A DNA stretch of 64,000 nt, taken from Hydrogenophaga sp. PBL-H3. GTDB taxonomy: Bacteria; Pseudomonadota; Gammaproteobacteria; Burkholderiales; Burkholderiaceae_C. The notes under the pieces were generated by a model, which ran no database searches, had not been told where the DNA came from, and saw only the letters and a program-made list of their open reading frames with translations. The translations under genes were made by a program, and so were the position numbers. The stretch covers positions 2,108,001 through 2,172,000 of the forward strand of contig NZ_CP044972.1 in assembly GCF_010104355.1 (NCBI RefSeq). The letters run 5' to 3'. This document shows, piece after piece, positions 1 through 12,285 of the stretch (positions are counted from its first letter, which is position 1; each line of letters opens with the position of its first letter).

Positions 1-172
1 GAACATGCGCAAGAACGAAGAACTGCAAAGCGTTCTGGAACGCGCCAACCGCATCATCAAGCAGGTGGCTGAGGCAGAAAAGTTTGACCTGGTCATCCAG
101 GAAGCGGTCTACATCAACCCCAAGCACGACATCACCGACAAGGTGCTCAGCGGCTTGAACGGCAGCAAGTAA
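1..172 (+). CDS. skp: OmpH/Skp family periplasmic chaperone, 3' end only
   Basis: The window opens inside a reading frame that ends with TAA at 170-172. The 56 visible residues contain the stretch [20 protein letters not shown], the C-terminal signature of OmpH/Skp proteins. Skp binds unfolded outer-membrane proteins in the periplasm and hands them to the BAM complex. It lies 16 bases before lpxD, the usual order bamA-skp-lpxD-fabZ-lpxA. The start, signal peptide and coiled-coil arms are outside the window. Confidence 0.9.
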   Translation, partial: NMRKNEELQSVLERANRIIKQVAEAEKFDLVIQEAVYINPKHDITDKVLSGLNGSK

Positions 173-188
173 GCCGCGGGATCCGGGA

Positions 189-1241
189 GTGTCGAAACCA
201 CTGGGCTCCATTGTCGAAGCCCTCGGTGGTGAACTCGTCGGCGCATCCGACTTGGTCATTCGTCGACTGGCCCCTTTGGCCACGGCCGAGTCCGACGCGC
301 TGGCGTTTGTTTCACATGTTCGCTATGCCCCGCAAATAGCCACCACCCGCGCCGCGTGCCTGATTGTGTCGCCAGTGCTGCGCAGCGCCGCCAGTGAGCG
401 CGGTGCGTGCATCGTCACCGACGATCCTTACCTGTATTTCGCGCGCCTCACCCAGTGGTGGAAACGCGAGCATGCGTCCGCAGCACTGACTGGTGTTCAT
501 CAGACAGCAGCGGTGCATCCCACGGCCGAGCTGGCACCGGGCGTCGATATTGGCGCGTTTGCGTTCATTGCTGCGGGCGTTCGGATTGGCCCAGGCGCCC
601 GCATCGGGGCGCACTGCGTACTCGGCGAGCACGTGCAGGTCGGTGCGAACACGCTGTTGCACCCCCGCGTGACGGTGGGAGAGCGCTGCATGCTGGGCGA
701 GCGTTGTGTGGTGCACTCGGGTGTGGTGATCGGAGCAGACGGCTTCGGCTTTGCTCCTCACCAGGGCCAGTGGATCAAGATCGAGCAACTGGGCGCCGTG
801 CGGATCGGCAACGACGTGGAGATTGGCGCCAACACTTGTATTGACCGTGGTGCGCTGGACGACACCGTCATCGAAGACGGCGTGAAGCTCGACAACCTGA
901 TCCAGATCGGCCACAACGTGCGCGTGGGTGCGAACACAGCCATGGCCGGGTGTGTGGGGGTGGCTGGCAGCGCCACCATCGGCGCGGGCTGCACCATCGG
1001 TGGCGGTGCCGTGGTGTTGGGCCACCTGACGCTGGCCGAAGGTGTGCATGTGTCGGCGGCTTCGGTGGTCACGCGCTCGCTGCTTAAGCCAGGCCACTAC
1101 ACCGGCATGTTCCCCATCGACGACAATGCGAGTTGGGAAAAAAATGCTGCATCCCTCAAGCAGCTCAACCGCATCCGCGAACGCCTCAAGGCGGCGGAAC
1201 ACGCGATCGAACAAGCCCTCCAGAACAACACAAAGCCATGA
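189..1241 (+). CDS. lpxD: UDP-3-O-(3-hydroxyacyl)glucosamine N-acyltransferase LpxD
   Basis: This enzyme adds the N-linked 3-hydroxyacyl chain to UDP-3-O-acyl-glucosamine, the third step of lipid A synthesis, in the cytoplasm. The 350-residue protein has the N-terminal uridine-binding domain (about 1-105), then left-handed beta-helix hexapeptide repeats (about 108-310) and a C-terminal helix. His242 in QIGHNVRVG matches the catalytic histidine of the family. The start is GTG; the purine run GGGA directly abuts it, so no normally spaced Shine-Dalgarno site is seen, but [14 protein letters not shown] is the standard N-terminus. The stop overlaps the fabZ start (ATGA). Confidence 0.97.
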   Translation: MSKPLGSIVEALGGELVGASDLVIRRLAPLATAESDALAFVSHVRYAPQIATTRAACLIVSPVLRSAASERGACIVTDDPYLYFARLTQWWKREHASAALTGVHQTAAVHPTAELAPGVDIGAFAFIAAGVRIGPGARIGAHCVLGEHVQVGANTLLHPRVTVGERCMLGERCVVHSGVVIGADGFGFAPHQGQWIKIEQLGAVRIGNDVEIGANTCIDRGALDDTVIEDGVKLDNLIQIGHNVRVGANTAMAGCVGVAGSATIGAGCTIGGGAVVLGHLTLAEGVHVSAASVVTRSLLKPGHYTGMFPIDDNASWEKNAASLKQLNRIRERLKAAEHAIEQALQNNTKP

Positions 1242-1678
1242 TGGACATTCACCAGATTCTCAAACAACTGCCCCACCGCTACCCGTTTCTGCTGGTGGAC
1301 CGGGTGCTGGAGCTCGACAAAGGCAAGAGCATCAAGGCGCTCAAGAATGTCACCATCAACGAGCCGTTTTTCGTGGGCCACTTCCCGCACCGCCCGGTGA
1401 TGCCGGGTGTGCTGATGCTGGAGGCCATGGCGCAAGTCGCGGCCCTGCTGGCGTTCGACACGCTGGGCGTGACGCCCGACGACAAGACGGTGTACTACTT
1501 CGCCGGTATCGACGGTGCGCGTTTCAAGCGCCCGGTGGAGCCCGGCGATCAGCTCGTGATGGACGTGACGCTGGACCGCATGAAGGCCGGCATCTTCAAG
1601 TTCAAAGGCATCACCCGCGTGGGCGAGCAGGTGGCGTGTGAAGCCGAGCTGATGTGCACCATGCGCACCATCGCCTGA
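1238..1678 (+). CDS. fabZ: 3-hydroxyacyl-[acyl-carrier-protein] dehydratase FabZ
   Basis: FabZ dehydrates 3-hydroxyacyl-ACP to trans-2-enoyl-ACP in type II fatty acid synthesis and competes with LpxA and LpxD for 3-hydroxyacyl-ACP. The 146-residue protein is a single hot-dog domain. His48 in [13 protein letters not shown] and Glu62 in MLEAMAQVA are the catalytic pair. Two adjacent ATGs (1238 and 1241) are possible; the first overlaps the lpxD stop by four bases, which suggests translational coupling. Position between lpxD and lpxA is the conserved proteobacterial order. Confidence 0.97.
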   Translation: MMDIHQILKQLPHRYPFLLVDRVLELDKGKSIKALKNVTINEPFFVGHFPHRPVMPGVLMLEAMAQVAALLAFDTLGVTPDDKTVYYFAGIDGARFKRPVEPGDQLVMDVTLDRMKAGIFKFKGITRVGEQVACEAELMCTMRTIA

Positions 1679-1697
1679 CGCTGGGGGAGGGCGCCTC

Positions 1698-2492
1698 GTG
1701 TCTCTGATTCACCCCACCGCACTGGTGGACCCGGCCGCAGAACTCGACAGCTCGGTCGCGGTCGGCCCCTATACCGTGATCGGTCCGAATGTGAAGGTGG
1801 GTGGGGGCACCACCATCGGCGCGCATTGCGTGATCGAAGGCCACACCACCATCGGTCGAGACAACCGGATCTTCCAGTTCAACTCGCTGGGTGCGGTACC
1901 GCAGGACAAGAAGTACGCTGGTGAGCCCTGTGAACTCGTCATCGGCGACCGCAACACCGTGCGTGAGTTCTGCACCTTCAACATCGGCTCCCCCGGAGAC
2001 CGTGCTGTGACCCAGGTTGGCAACGACAACTGGATCATGGCATACGTGCACCTGGCGCACGACTGCGTGGTGGGCAACCACACCATCTTCGCCAACAACT
2101 CGCAGCTGGCGGGCCACGTGGTGGTGGACGATTGGGTGATCCTCGGCGGCTTCACGGTGGTGCACCAGTTCGTGCGCGTTGGCGCTCACGCCATGACGGC
2201 CATGTGTTCGCTGCTCTTTGCCGATTTGCCGCCGTTCGTGATGTGCCAGGGCCAGCCCGCGCAGGCTCGCTCGATGAACTTCGAAGGCCTGCGCCGCCGC
2301 GGCTTTTCGCCCGAGCGCATTTCGGCCGTGAAGGCCATGCACAAGGCGCTCTACCGCGAAGACCTCAAGCTGGATCAGTCGGTGGAACGCATTCGCGCCC
2401 TGACCGGGAAGACGCCCGAAGCCGCGCCCGATGTGGCCATGATGTTGGACTTCCTCGGGCAGGTGTCGCCCCAGCGCGGCATCGTTCGCTGA
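1698..2492 (+). CDS. lpxA: UDP-N-acetylglucosamine acyltransferase LpxA
   Basis: LpxA starts lipid A synthesis by moving a 3-hydroxyacyl chain from ACP to the 3-OH of UDP-GlcNAc. The 264-residue protein has the beta-helix repeats (about 1-185) and the alpha-helical C-terminus. His121 in LAHDCVVGN aligns with catalytic His125 of E. coli. Met169, in GAHAMTAMC, falls where E. coli has Gly173, the acyl-chain ruler; P. aeruginosa also has Met there and uses C10 chains. The GTG start has a strong GGGGAGG seven bases upstream. Confidence 0.97.
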   Translation: MSLIHPTALVDPAAELDSSVAVGPYTVIGPNVKVGGGTTIGAHCVIEGHTTIGRDNRIFQFNSLGAVPQDKKYAGEPCELVIGDRNTVREFCTFNIGSPGDRAVTQVGNDNWIMAYVHLAHDCVVGNHTIFANNSQLAGHVVVDDWVILGGFTVVHQFVRVGAHAMTAMCSLLFADLPPFVMCQGQPAQARSMNFEGLRRRGFSPERISAVKAMHKALYREDLKLDQSVERIRALTGKTPEAAPDVAMMLDFLGQVSPQRGIVR

Positions 2493-2499
2493 ACTCGGC

Positions 2500-3645
2500 A
2501 TGAACCCCTCCAAACGTTTTGCCCTGGTGGCGGGCGAGACGTCGGGCGATCTGCTCGCAGGCTTGCTGCTCGGTGGTGTGCGTCAGCGCTGGCCCGATCT
2601 CCAGTCCTTCGGCATTGGCGGCCAGCAGATGGCGGCGCAAGGGTTCGAAGCCTGGTGGCCCAGCGAGAAGCTCGCGGTGCGCGGCTATGTCGAGGTGCTG
2701 CGGCACTACCGCGAGATTGTCGGTATCCGCGCCCAACTGCAGCAGCGCCTGTTGACCACCGACCGGCCCGACGTGTTCATCGGTGTGGATGCCCCCGACT
2801 TCAACCTGCACCTCGAAGCCAACCTGAAGGCGAGTGGCGTGCGGACCGTGCATTTCGTGTGCCCGTCCGTTTGGGCCTGGCGCGCGGAGCGCGTTGAGAA
2901 GATCCGGCGCAGTGCCGACCACGTGCTGTGCATTTTTCCGTTTGAACCCGACCTGCTCGCCCGGCACGACATTGCCGCGACCTACGTGGGCCATCCGCTG
3001 GCCAACGTGATTCCGCTGGAGCCGGATCGGGCCGCCGCCAGGGTGGCCCTGGGGCTGCGCGACGAAGACACCGTGGTGGCCATCCTGCCAGGCAGTCGTG
3101 CCTCCGAAGTGCAGTATCTCGCCCAGGTGTTTTTTGAAGCCGCCAAGCGCCTGCGAAGCGAACGACCCGGCACCCGGTTCGTGGTGCCGGCCGTGCCGGC
3201 GCTGCGCGAGCGCATCGAGGCGGCCGCCCGCAGCGCGGGCCTGGGCGGCGAACTGCAGGTGATCGCAGGCCAGTCGCACACGGCGCTGGCCGCCTGCGAC
3301 GTGACCCTGATCGCCAGCGGCACCGCCACGTTGGAGGCGGCGCTGTTCAAGCGCCCCATGGTGATTGCGTACAACATGAACTGGTTGTCCTGGCAGATCA
3401 TGCGGCGCAAGCAACTGCAACCCTGGGTGGGCTTGCCCAACATCCTGTGCGGTGACTTCGTGGTGCCGGAGTTCCTGCAAGAGGCGGCTTCGCCTCGGGC
3501 GCTGGCTCAAGGCGTGCTGGACTGGCTCGACGCGCCTGAGAGAATCGCTGCCCTGCAGCAGCGCTTCACCGCGCTGCACCACACCCTGCGGCGCGATACC
3601 GCCCAACTGGCCACCGATGCGATCGAAAAAGTTCTTGAGAGCTGA
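2500..3645 (+). CDS. lpxB: Lipid-A-disaccharide synthase LpxB
   Basis: LpxB is a GT19-family glycosyltransferase that joins 2,3-diacylglucosamine-1-phosphate to UDP-2,3-diacylglucosamine at the inner face of the cytoplasmic membrane. The 381 residues begin with the family N-terminus [23 protein letters not shown] and the donor-site stretch [10 protein letters not shown] are typical, as is [12 protein letters not shown] in the C-terminal Rossmann half. The ATG lies seven bases after lpxA. The 3' end overlaps rnhB by 29 bases. Confidence 0.97.
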   Translation: MNPSKRFALVAGETSGDLLAGLLLGGVRQRWPDLQSFGIGGQQMAAQGFEAWWPSEKLAVRGYVEVLRHYREIVGIRAQLQQRLLTTDRPDVFIGVDAPDFNLHLEANLKASGVRTVHFVCPSVWAWRAERVEKIRRSADHVLCIFPFEPDLLARHDIAATYVGHPLANVIPLEPDRAAARVALGLRDEDTVVAILPGSRASEVQYLAQVFFEAAKRLRSERPGTRFVVPAVPALRERIEAAARSAGLGGELQVIAGQSHTALAACDVTLIASGTATLEAALFKRPMVIAYNMNWLSWQIMRRKQLQPWVGLPNILCGDFVVPEFLQEAASPRALAQGVLDWLDAPERIAALQQRFTALHHTLRRDTAQLATDAIEKVLES

Positions 3646-4264
3646 ACAGGCCCACCTCGCCTGGGATGTCCCCGGTCTGGTGGCAGGCGTGGACGAGGCC
3701 GGTCGTGGGCCGCTGGCCGGTCCGGTGGTGGCCGCGGCTGTGATCCTGGACGACCGCTCACCCATCAAGGGACTGGCCGATTCAAAGCAGCTCTCTGCCT
3801 TGCGCCGTGAGCGCCTGTACGACGAGATCCGCGCCAAGGCGCTCTGCTGCAGCATTGCACAGGCCTCGGTGGAGGAAATCGACCAGCTCAACATCCTGCA
3901 GGCCACGATGCTGGCCATGCGCCGCGCGGTGCAGGGCCTGCGCCTGAAGCCGACCAAGGTGCTGGTGGACGGCAACCGCCTGCCCGCGCTGGACGTGTTG
4001 GCCGAGGCCATCGTGTCGGGCGATGCGCTGGTGCCCTGTATTTCGGCCGCGTCCATCCTGGCCAAGGTCACGCGCGACCGGCTGTTGTGCGAACTGCACC
4101 TGCAGCACCCCGAATACGGCTTCGACCGCCACAAGGGTTACGGCACGGCCGAGCACATGCGGGCGCTGCAGGAACACGGAGCTTTGCCCATGCACCGGCG
4201 GTCCTTTGCACCCGTGGCGCGGGCGCTTGCCCGAATGAACCCAGAGAACGGGCCGAGCGCATGA
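3617..4264 (+). CDS. rnhB: Ribonuclease HII
   Basis: RNase HII cuts RNA in RNA-DNA hybrids and removes single misincorporated ribonucleotides. The 215-residue protein carries [13 protein letters not shown] near the start, with Asp26 and Glu27 as metal ligands. Asp118 in VDGNRLP and Asp136 in SGD complete the four-carboxylate active site, and [12 protein letters not shown] is also conserved. The ATG at 3617 lies inside the end of lpxB; TTG at 3635 is an alternative, so the first residues are uncertain. The stop overlaps the next gene (ATGA). Linkage to lpxB is classic in proteobacteria. Confidence 0.95.
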   Translation: MRSKKFLRAEQAHLAWDVPGLVAGVDEAGRGPLAGPVVAAAVILDDRSPIKGLADSKQLSALRRERLYDEIRAKALCCSIAQASVEEIDQLNILQATMLAMRRAVQGLRLKPTKVLVDGNRLPALDVLAEAIVSGDALVPCISAASILAKVTRDRLLCELHLQHPEYGFDRHKGYGTAEHMRALQEHGALPMHRRSFAPVARALARMNPENGPSA

Positions 4265-5040
4265 ATCCACCCAGCCCCATCACCTCGCGCGACAACCCGT
4301 TGCTCAAGCGCCTGCGCGTGCTGGCGCAGGACAACACCGCCTACCGCAAGCAGGGGCAGGTCTGGCTTGAGGGCGACCACCTTTGCCGTGCCCTGCTGGC
4401 GCGCGGCCACAGGCCTGCCATGGCCGTTTTCACCGACGACTTCTGGGTGCAAGCTCCGCACGACCTGCGCGACGCGTCCGATCGCACCGTGACCGTGCCG
4501 CGCGCCCTCATGGCCTCCATCAGTGGGCTCGAATCACCAGCCGGCGTGGGCTTCGTGTGGGACTTGCCCAAGGCCGTGGGTCTGGCGGCAGGGCAGCCCG
4601 CCGTGGTGCTGGACTGCTTGCAGGACGCCGGCAACGTGGGCTCGATCCTGCGCAGCGCGGCGGCCTTCGGCTTCGGTCAGGTGCTCGCGCTCAAGGGCAC
4701 GGCCGCGCTTTGGTCGCCCAAGGTGTTGCGCGCCGGCATGGGCGCGCACTTTGCCTTGCGACTCGTTGAAGGCCTGTCGGTGGGCGATCTCGCCGCGTTG
4801 GAGGTCCCGTTGCTGGTGACCAGCTCCCATCAGGGCGATCTGCTGCACCGTGCGGCGCTGCCTTGGCCGTGTGCCTGGGTGCTCGGACATGAAGGGCAGG
4901 GCGTGAGTGCGGCGTTGGAATCCCTGGCCGCGCAGTCGGTTCGCATTGCGCAGCCCGGTGGTGAGGAGTCGCTCAACGTGGCGGCTGCGGCGGCCATCTG
5001 CCTGCATGCGAGCGCGACGGAGCGTGGCGGCAGCATATAA
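4261..5040 (+). CDS. TrmH/SpoU-family RNA 2'-O-ribose methyltransferase
   Basis: A SPOUT-class methyltransferase, 259 residues, expected to methylate a ribose 2'-OH in rRNA or tRNA using SAM. An N-terminal L30e-like substrate-binding domain covers about 1-100. The knotted catalytic domain shows all three SpoU motifs: [24 protein letters not shown] and [11 protein letters not shown]. It is not RlmB, which lies separately at 62687, and its target RNA cannot be told from sequence. It is coupled to rnhB by a four-base overlap, and a perfect TATAAT covers its stop codon. Confidence 0.9.
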   Translation: MNPPSPITSRDNPLLKRLRVLAQDNTAYRKQGQVWLEGDHLCRALLARGHRPAMAVFTDDFWVQAPHDLRDASDRTVTVPRALMASISGLESPAGVGFVWDLPKAVGLAAGQPAVVLDCLQDAGNVGSILRSAAAFGFGQVLALKGTAALWSPKVLRAGMGAHFALRLVEGLSVGDLAALEVPLLVTSSHQGDLLHRAALPWPCAWVLGHEGQGVSAALESLAAQSVRIAQPGGEESLNVAAAAAICLHASATERGGSI

Positions 5041-5041
5041 T
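5036..5041 (+). promoter_or_regulatory. Candidate carAB promoter -10 element
   Basis: TATAAT matches the sigma70 -10 consensus exactly and overlaps the stop codon of the upstream methyltransferase gene. No good -35 hexamer lies 16-18 bases upstream (CGCGAC at 5013-5018). The predicted start would be near 5048, giving a leader of about 160 bases before carA. Confidence 0.5.
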
Positions 5042-5042
5042 T

Positions 5043-5163
5043 CCGGGGTTTACCCGCAATCAGCGCGACGCGCGCTCACCCCGGTTCCACACCCCAGGTT
5101 TTAGTCTGTCCGGGCCCCTCAGCTGATGTGGGGGCAGGGCGGGTGCCAAGCCTGCGCGGCACC
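5043..5163 (+). promoter_or_regulatory. Structured carAB leader with nested hairpins
   Basis: Three inverted repeats fill the region before carA. CCGGGGT (5043-5049) pairs with ACCCCGG (5078-5084) and encloses AGCGCG-ACG-CGCGCT (5062-5076). GCCCC (5114-5118) pairs with GGGGC (5131-5135). GGTGCC (5142-5147) pairs with GGCACC (5158-5163). None is followed by a T-run, so this is not a simple intrinsic terminator. It may be an attenuation or stability element of the carAB mRNA; the function is inferred. Confidence 0.45.
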
Positions 5164-5208
5164 AACCGCCGGTGGCCTGCGTTTCGCCCCACTTCTGGAG
5201 TCCCATCC

Positions 5209-6375
5209 GTGCTTCCCGTCCATCCGAAAGCCCTTCTCGCGCTCGCCGACGGCACGGTCTTTACAGGCGTCTCCATCGGCGCCACCGGTCAGACCACGGG
5301 TGAGGTCGTGTTCAACACCTCACTCACCGGCTACCAGGAAATCCTCACCGATCCGAGTTACTGCCAGCAGATCGTGACCCTCACGTATCCGCACATCGGC
5401 AACACTGGCATCAACGCCGAAGACGTCGAAGCCCGCCGCATCCACGCCGCCGGCCTGATCATCAAAGACCTGCCCCTGCTGGCCTCCAACTTCCGCAGCA
5501 CCGAAACGCTCTCGCACTATCTGCAACGCGAAGGCACGGTGGCCATTGCCGACCTCGACACCCGTGCGCTCACCCGTCGCCTGCGCACCCACGGCGCGCA
5601 GAACGGCTGCATCGTGGCCCTGCCCGCGGGCGAGGTCATCACCGAAGCGCACCGCGCTGCGGCCGTGGCTGCCGCCAAAGCCGCTCCCAACATGGCCGGG
5701 CAAGACCTGGCCAAGGTGGTCTCGGCCACCGAGCCTTACGCCTGGACACAGACCGAGTGGCAACTCGGCTTCGGCTACGGCGAACAGATCGCACCGCGTT
5801 TCCATGTGGTCGCCTACGACTTCGGCGTGAAGTACAACATCCTGCGCATGTTGGCGCAGCGCGGCTGCAAGATCACCGTGGTGCCGGCGCAAACGCCCGC
5901 CTCCGACGTGTTCAAGCTCAAGCCCAACGGCGTGTTCCTCTCCAACGGCCCCGGCGACCCGGAGCCTTGCGGCTACGCGATCGCCGCCACGCGCGAGATC
6001 ATCGAAGCCGGCGTGCCCACGTTCGGCATCTGCCTGGGCCACCAAATACTGGCGCTGGCCAGCGGGGCCAAGACCTTCAAGATGAAATTTGGCCACCACG
6101 GTGCCAACCACCCGGTGAAAGACCTGGACAACGGCCGCGTCTCCATCACCAGCCAGAACCACGGCTTTGCGGTGGACGAGAAGAGCCTGCCGGCCACGCT
6201 GCGCGCCACACACGTGAGCCTGTTCGACGGCACGCTGCAGGGCCTGGCCCGCACCGACAAGCCAGCGTTCTGCTTCCAGGGCCACCCCGAGGCTTCTCCC
6301 GGCCCGCACGACATCGGCTACCTGTTCGACCGTTTCATCGACCTGATGCAGGCCCGCGTGCCCGCCACCGCCTGA
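5209..6375 (+). CDS. carA: Carbamoyl-phosphate synthase small (glutaminase) subunit
   Basis: CarA hydrolyses glutamine and channels ammonia to CarB, for arginine and pyrimidine synthesis. The 388-residue protein has the N-terminal CPSase small-chain domain (about 5-140) and a class I glutamine amidotransferase domain (about 200-385). The triad is Cys275 in GICLGHQ, with His359 and Glu361 in [14 protein letters not shown] at 5209 is chosen because CTGGAG lies eight bases upstream and the protein then begins at the conserved [12 protein letters not shown]. An in-frame extension to 5128 would be a poorly conserved N-terminus. Confidence 0.96.
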   Translation: MLPVHPKALLALADGTVFTGVSIGATGQTTGEVVFNTSLTGYQEILTDPSYCQQIVTLTYPHIGNTGINAEDVEARRIHAAGLIIKDLPLLASNFRSTETLSHYLQREGTVAIADLDTRALTRRLRTHGAQNGCIVALPAGEVITEAHRAAAVAAAKAAPNMAGQDLAKVVSATEPYAWTQTEWQLGFGYGEQIAPRFHVVAYDFGVKYNILRMLAQRGCKITVVPAQTPASDVFKLKPNGVFLSNGPGDPEPCGYAIAATREIIEAGVPTFGICLGHQILALASGAKTFKMKFGHHGANHPVKDLDNGRVSITSQNHGFAVDEKSLPATLRATHVSLFDGTLQGLARTDKPAFCFQGHPEASPGPHDIGYLFDRFIDLMQARVPATA

Positions 6376-6399
6376 GCCGGCGCACACCCACCGCGAACC

Positions 6400-9675
<3,276 letters not shown>

Positions 9676-9691
9676 TCCGGGTTCATCCCGG

Positions 9692-9719
9692 TTGAGCACA
9701 GGCTCGAGCGGGGCATAAT
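9692..9719 (+). promoter_or_regulatory. Candidate sigma70 promoter for greA
   Basis: TTGAGC (9692-9697) and CATAAT (9714-9719) are separated by 16 bases. Transcription would start near 9726, just before the hairpin at 9733 and about 90 bases before the greA start codon. Confidence 0.5.
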
Positions 9720-9732
9720 TGGTTCCAGTACA

Positions 9733-9765
9733 CCGCCGACCGGCAACGCTCGGCGGTTTCCTTTT
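9733..9765 (+). terminator. Hairpin with T-rich tail between carB and greA
   Basis: CCGCCGA (9733-9739) pairs perfectly with TCGGCGG (9750-9756) around a ten-base loop and is followed by TTTCCTTTT. It can end carAB transcription. Because it lies downstream of the candidate greA promoter, it could also stop short greA leader transcripts. Confidence 0.6.
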
Positions 9766-9815
9766 GTATTGACGCAGACGCACAGACGGCTGCATCCCGA
9801 ATTCCGGAGCACCCC

Positions 9816-10292
9816 ATGGCCACCCTACCCATCACCAAGCGCGGCGCAGAAAAGCTCAAGGAAGAGCTGCATCGCCTGAAGACCGTGGACCGCCCCTGGG
9901 TGATCAACGCGATTGCCGAGGCGCGTGCCCAGGGCGACTTGAGCGAGAACGCTGAATACGACGCTGCCAAAGATCGCCAGGGCTTCATCGAAGGTCGCAT
10001 CGCCGAGATCGAGGGCAAGCTCTCGGCCGCGCAAATCATCGACCCGACCGCGGTGGACGCGGGGGGCAAGGTGGTGTTCGGTGCCACTGTGGAGCTGGAA
10101 GACGAAGCCAGCGGCGCGGCAGTGACGTACCAGATCGTTGGCGAGGACGAGGCTGATCTCAAGCTGGGGTTGGTGAACATCGGCAGTCCGATTGCACGAG
10201 CGTTGATCGGCAAGGAAGAGGGCGATGTGGCCGAGGTTCAGGCACCCGGTGGTACCAAGCGCTTCGAGATCGTGGCCGTGCGCTACGCCTGA
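9816..10292 (+). CDS. greA: Transcription elongation factor GreA
   Basis: GreA enters the RNA polymerase secondary channel and triggers transcript cleavage in backtracked complexes. The 158-residue protein has the N-terminal coiled-coil finger (about 1-78), with the acidic tip [17 protein letters not shown], and the C-terminal FKBP-like domain that ends [11 protein letters not shown]...[16 protein letters not shown] lies six bases before ATG 9816. The stop shares its last base with the start of the next gene (TGATG), so translation is probably coupled. Confidence 0.97.
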   Translation: MATLPITKRGAEKLKEELHRLKTVDRPWVINAIAEARAQGDLSENAEYDAAKDRQGFIEGRIAEIEGKLSAAQIIDPTAVDAGGKVVFGATVELEDEASGAAVTYQIVGEDEADLKLGLVNIGSPIARALIGKEEGDVAEVQAPGGTKRFEIVAVRYA

Positions 10293-10732
10293 TGCCGCAG
10301 CAAAGGCTGGCTGTTGTGGTTGCTGCCCTGTGGTGGGGTGGCATCACAGCGTTGAGTTTTCTGGCTGTTCCGCTGCTGTTCATGACCCTGGACAGCCCTG
10401 CGATGGCCGGACCGGTGGCGGCGAAAATCTTCTCACTGCAATGCTGGGCTGGCCTTGGACTGGGCCTGGCGCTCCTGATGATCCTGCGCCGCTGGCGTGC
10501 CGAGGGTGCCAGCATCGCGCCCGTCGCACTCACCACCATGGGATTCGTGTTGTTCGCGATGCTGCTGGCGCTGGTGCAGGAATTCGGCGTGGCTCAGAAC
10601 ATCGTCACCGCCCGCGCCAGCGGCGGCAATTTGCGCCTGTGGCATGGCGTGGGCTCCGCGATGGTGCTGGGGCAGTGGTTGTGCGCGGGATGGGTGCTGT
10701 GGCGCCTGACGCGCCAGTCCGATGCGGCTTAG
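10292..10732 (+). CDS. DUF4149-type small membrane protein
   Basis: A 146-residue protein with four likely membrane helices, at about residues 5-32, 45-65, 80-100 and 118-138. The opening [20 protein letters not shown] and the later [14 protein letters not shown] resemble DUF4149 proteins. No function is established. Its start overlaps the greA stop by one base. Its TAG overlaps the folD stop from the other strand, so the two genes converge with no spacer. Confidence 0.75.
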   Translation: MPQQRLAVVVAALWWGGITALSFLAVPLLFMTLDSPAMAGPVAAKIFSLQCWAGLGLGLALLMILRRWRAEGASIAPVALTTMGFVLFAMLLALVQEFGVAQNIVTARASGGNLRLWHGVGSAMVLGQWLCAGWVLWRLTRQSDAA

Positions 10733-11580
10733 CTCGCCAGCCGTTCTGCGGACTCGAGTGTGTTGACCATCAACATGGTGATGGTCATGGGGCCCACACC
10801 ACCGGGCACGGGCGTGATGTAGCTCGCCACCTCCTTCACACCGTCAAAGTCCACATCCCCGCAGAGCTTGCCTTCGTCGTTGCGGTTCATGCCCACGTCG
10901 AGCACCACCGCACCGGGTTTGACCATGTCGGCCGTGAGCACGTTGCGCTTGCCCACGGCGGCCACGATCACGTCGGCCTGCAGCGTCATGGCCTTGAGGT
11001 CTTGGGTCCCGCTGTGGCAGATGGTGACGGTGGCGTTCTGCTGAAGCAGCATGAGAGCCATGGGTTTGCCCACGATGTTGCTGCGGCCGATCACCACCGC
11101 ATGTTTGCCCTTGAGCTCGTAGCCGATGCTCTCCAGCATCTTCATGCAGCCATAGGGCGTGCAGGGCCAGAAGCCCGGCATGCCGGTCATGAGGGCGCCG
11201 GCGCTGGCGATGTGGAAACCGTCCACATCCTTGGCGGGTGAGATGGCCTCGATCACCTTCTGCGCGTTGATGTGCGCGGGCAGCGGCAGCTGCACCAGGA
11301 TGCCGTGGATGGTGGCATCAAGGTTGAGGGCGTCCACACGCGCCAGCAGTTCGGCCTCGGTCATGGTGGCGGGCCAGCGCTCCAGCACCGAGTGCATGCC
11401 GGTGTCCTCGCAGGCCTTGACCTTGTTGCGCACATAAACCTGCGACGCCGCGTTCTCGCCCACCAGGATCACCGCCAGGCCCGGCGTGATGCCACGCGCC
11501 TTCAAGGCGGTGACCCGTGCGGTCACGTCGGCGCGAAGTTGGCGGGAGAGGGCGTTGCCGTCGATGAGTTGTGCGGTCAT
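10729..11580 (-). CDS. folD: Bifunctional methylenetetrahydrofolate dehydrogenase/cyclohydrolase
   Basis: FolD interconverts 5,10-methylene-, methenyl- and 10-formyl-THF using NADP, feeding purine and formyl-Met synthesis. The 283 residues show the substrate-domain motif [14 protein letters not shown] with its catalytic lysine, the [10 protein letters not shown] signature, DVDGFH and the Rossmann stretch [17 protein letters not shown]. The C-terminal [15 protein letters not shown] is the second PROSITE-type signature. It is read towards greA. A terminator-like hairpin separates it from the response regulator gene upstream, so it likely has its own promoter. Confidence 0.97.
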   Translation of the reverse strand: MTAQLIDGNALSRQLRADVTARVTALKARGITPGLAVILVGENAASQVYVRNKVKACEDTGMHSVLERWPATMTEAELLARVDALNLDATIHGILVQLPLPAHINAQKVIEAISPAKDVDGFHIASAGALMTGMPGFWPCTPYGCMKMLESIGYELKGKHAVVIGRSNIVGKPMALMLLQQNATVTICHSGTQDLKAMTLQADVIVAAVGKRNVLTADMVKPGAVVLDVGMNRNDEGKLCGDVDFDGVKEVASYITPVPGGVGPMTITMLMVNTLESAERLAS

Positions 11581-11600
11581 GGGGTGGGCGGGATGCGGTT

Positions 11601-11634
11601 GAAATGGAAACGCCCGCCGGGAAGGGCGGGCGTT
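11601..11634 (-). terminator. Intrinsic terminator after the response regulator gene
   Basis: A ten-base perfect stem (11609-11618 with 11625-11634, AACGCCCGCC/GGCGGGCGTT) has a six-base loop. On the minus strand it is followed by TCCATTTC, a moderately T-rich tail. Confidence 0.65.
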
Positions 11635-11658
11635 GATCGGTTGTGTGGGAGCGGTGTG

Positions 11659-12285
11659 TCAGGCCTTGGCCGGGGTCTGTCCCAGCGCGATCTTGAGCAG
11701 GTCGGCCACGGTGTTGGCGCCGAGTTTTTCCATGATGTTGGCGCGGTGCGCCTCCACCGTCTTGATGCTGATGCCCAGGTCGTCGGCGATCTGCTTGTTC
11801 AGCCGGCCGGCCACGATGCGCTCCAGCACCTGGGCTTCACGGCTGGTGAGTTTGGAGAGCAACGCATCGCGGCTCACCGCCTGCTGGTGGGTGGTGAAAG
11901 CTTCACGCGCGCGCTCGAGCATGCGTTCGACCAGCGTGACGAGCTGGTCTTCCTTGAACGGCTTCTGGATGAAATCGAGCGCACCCTTTTTCATCGACTC
12001 CACCGCCATCGGCACGTCGCCGTGGCCGGTGATGAAGACGATGGGCAGGGGAGACTGGCGTTCGATGAGTCGCTCTTGCAACTCCATGCCGGTCATGCCG
12101 CCCATGCGGATGTCGGCGATCAGGCAGGCCACTTCTCGGGCGTCGTAGCGGCTGAGGAATGCTTCGGCCGATTCGAAGCAGCGGACCCGGAAGTCCTTGC
12201 CTTCGAGCAGCCATTGCAGTGAGTCGCGTACCGCTTCGTCGTCATCGACCACATACACGGTGCCTTTTTTCGGGATCAAACTCAT
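11659..12285 (-). CDS. FixJ/NarL-type response regulator
   Basis: A 208-residue two-component response regulator. The receiver domain (about 8-122) has the acidic cluster VVDDDE, phosphoacceptor Asp58 in CLIADIRMGG, and Lys in QKPF. The C-terminal LuxR-type helix-turn-helix (about 140-205) contains LTSREAQVLERIVAGRLNKQ and ISIKTVEAHRANIMEKLG, typical of FixJ-class activators. The ATG at 12285 overlaps the kinase stop (ATGA), so the two are co-translated; a longer in-frame N-terminus would be kinase antisense-like sequence and is not used. The divergent pdh operon is a plausible target, by inference. Confidence 0.93.
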   Translation of the reverse strand: MSLIPKKGTVYVVDDDEAVRDSLQWLLEGKDFRVRCFESAEAFLSRYDAREVACLIADIRMGGMTGMELQERLIERQSPLPIVFITGHGDVPMAVESMKKGALDFIQKPFKEDQLVTLVERMLERAREAFTTHQQAVSRDALLSKLTSREAQVLERIVAGRLNKQIADDLGISIKTVEAHRANIMEKLGANTVADLLKIALGQTPAKA

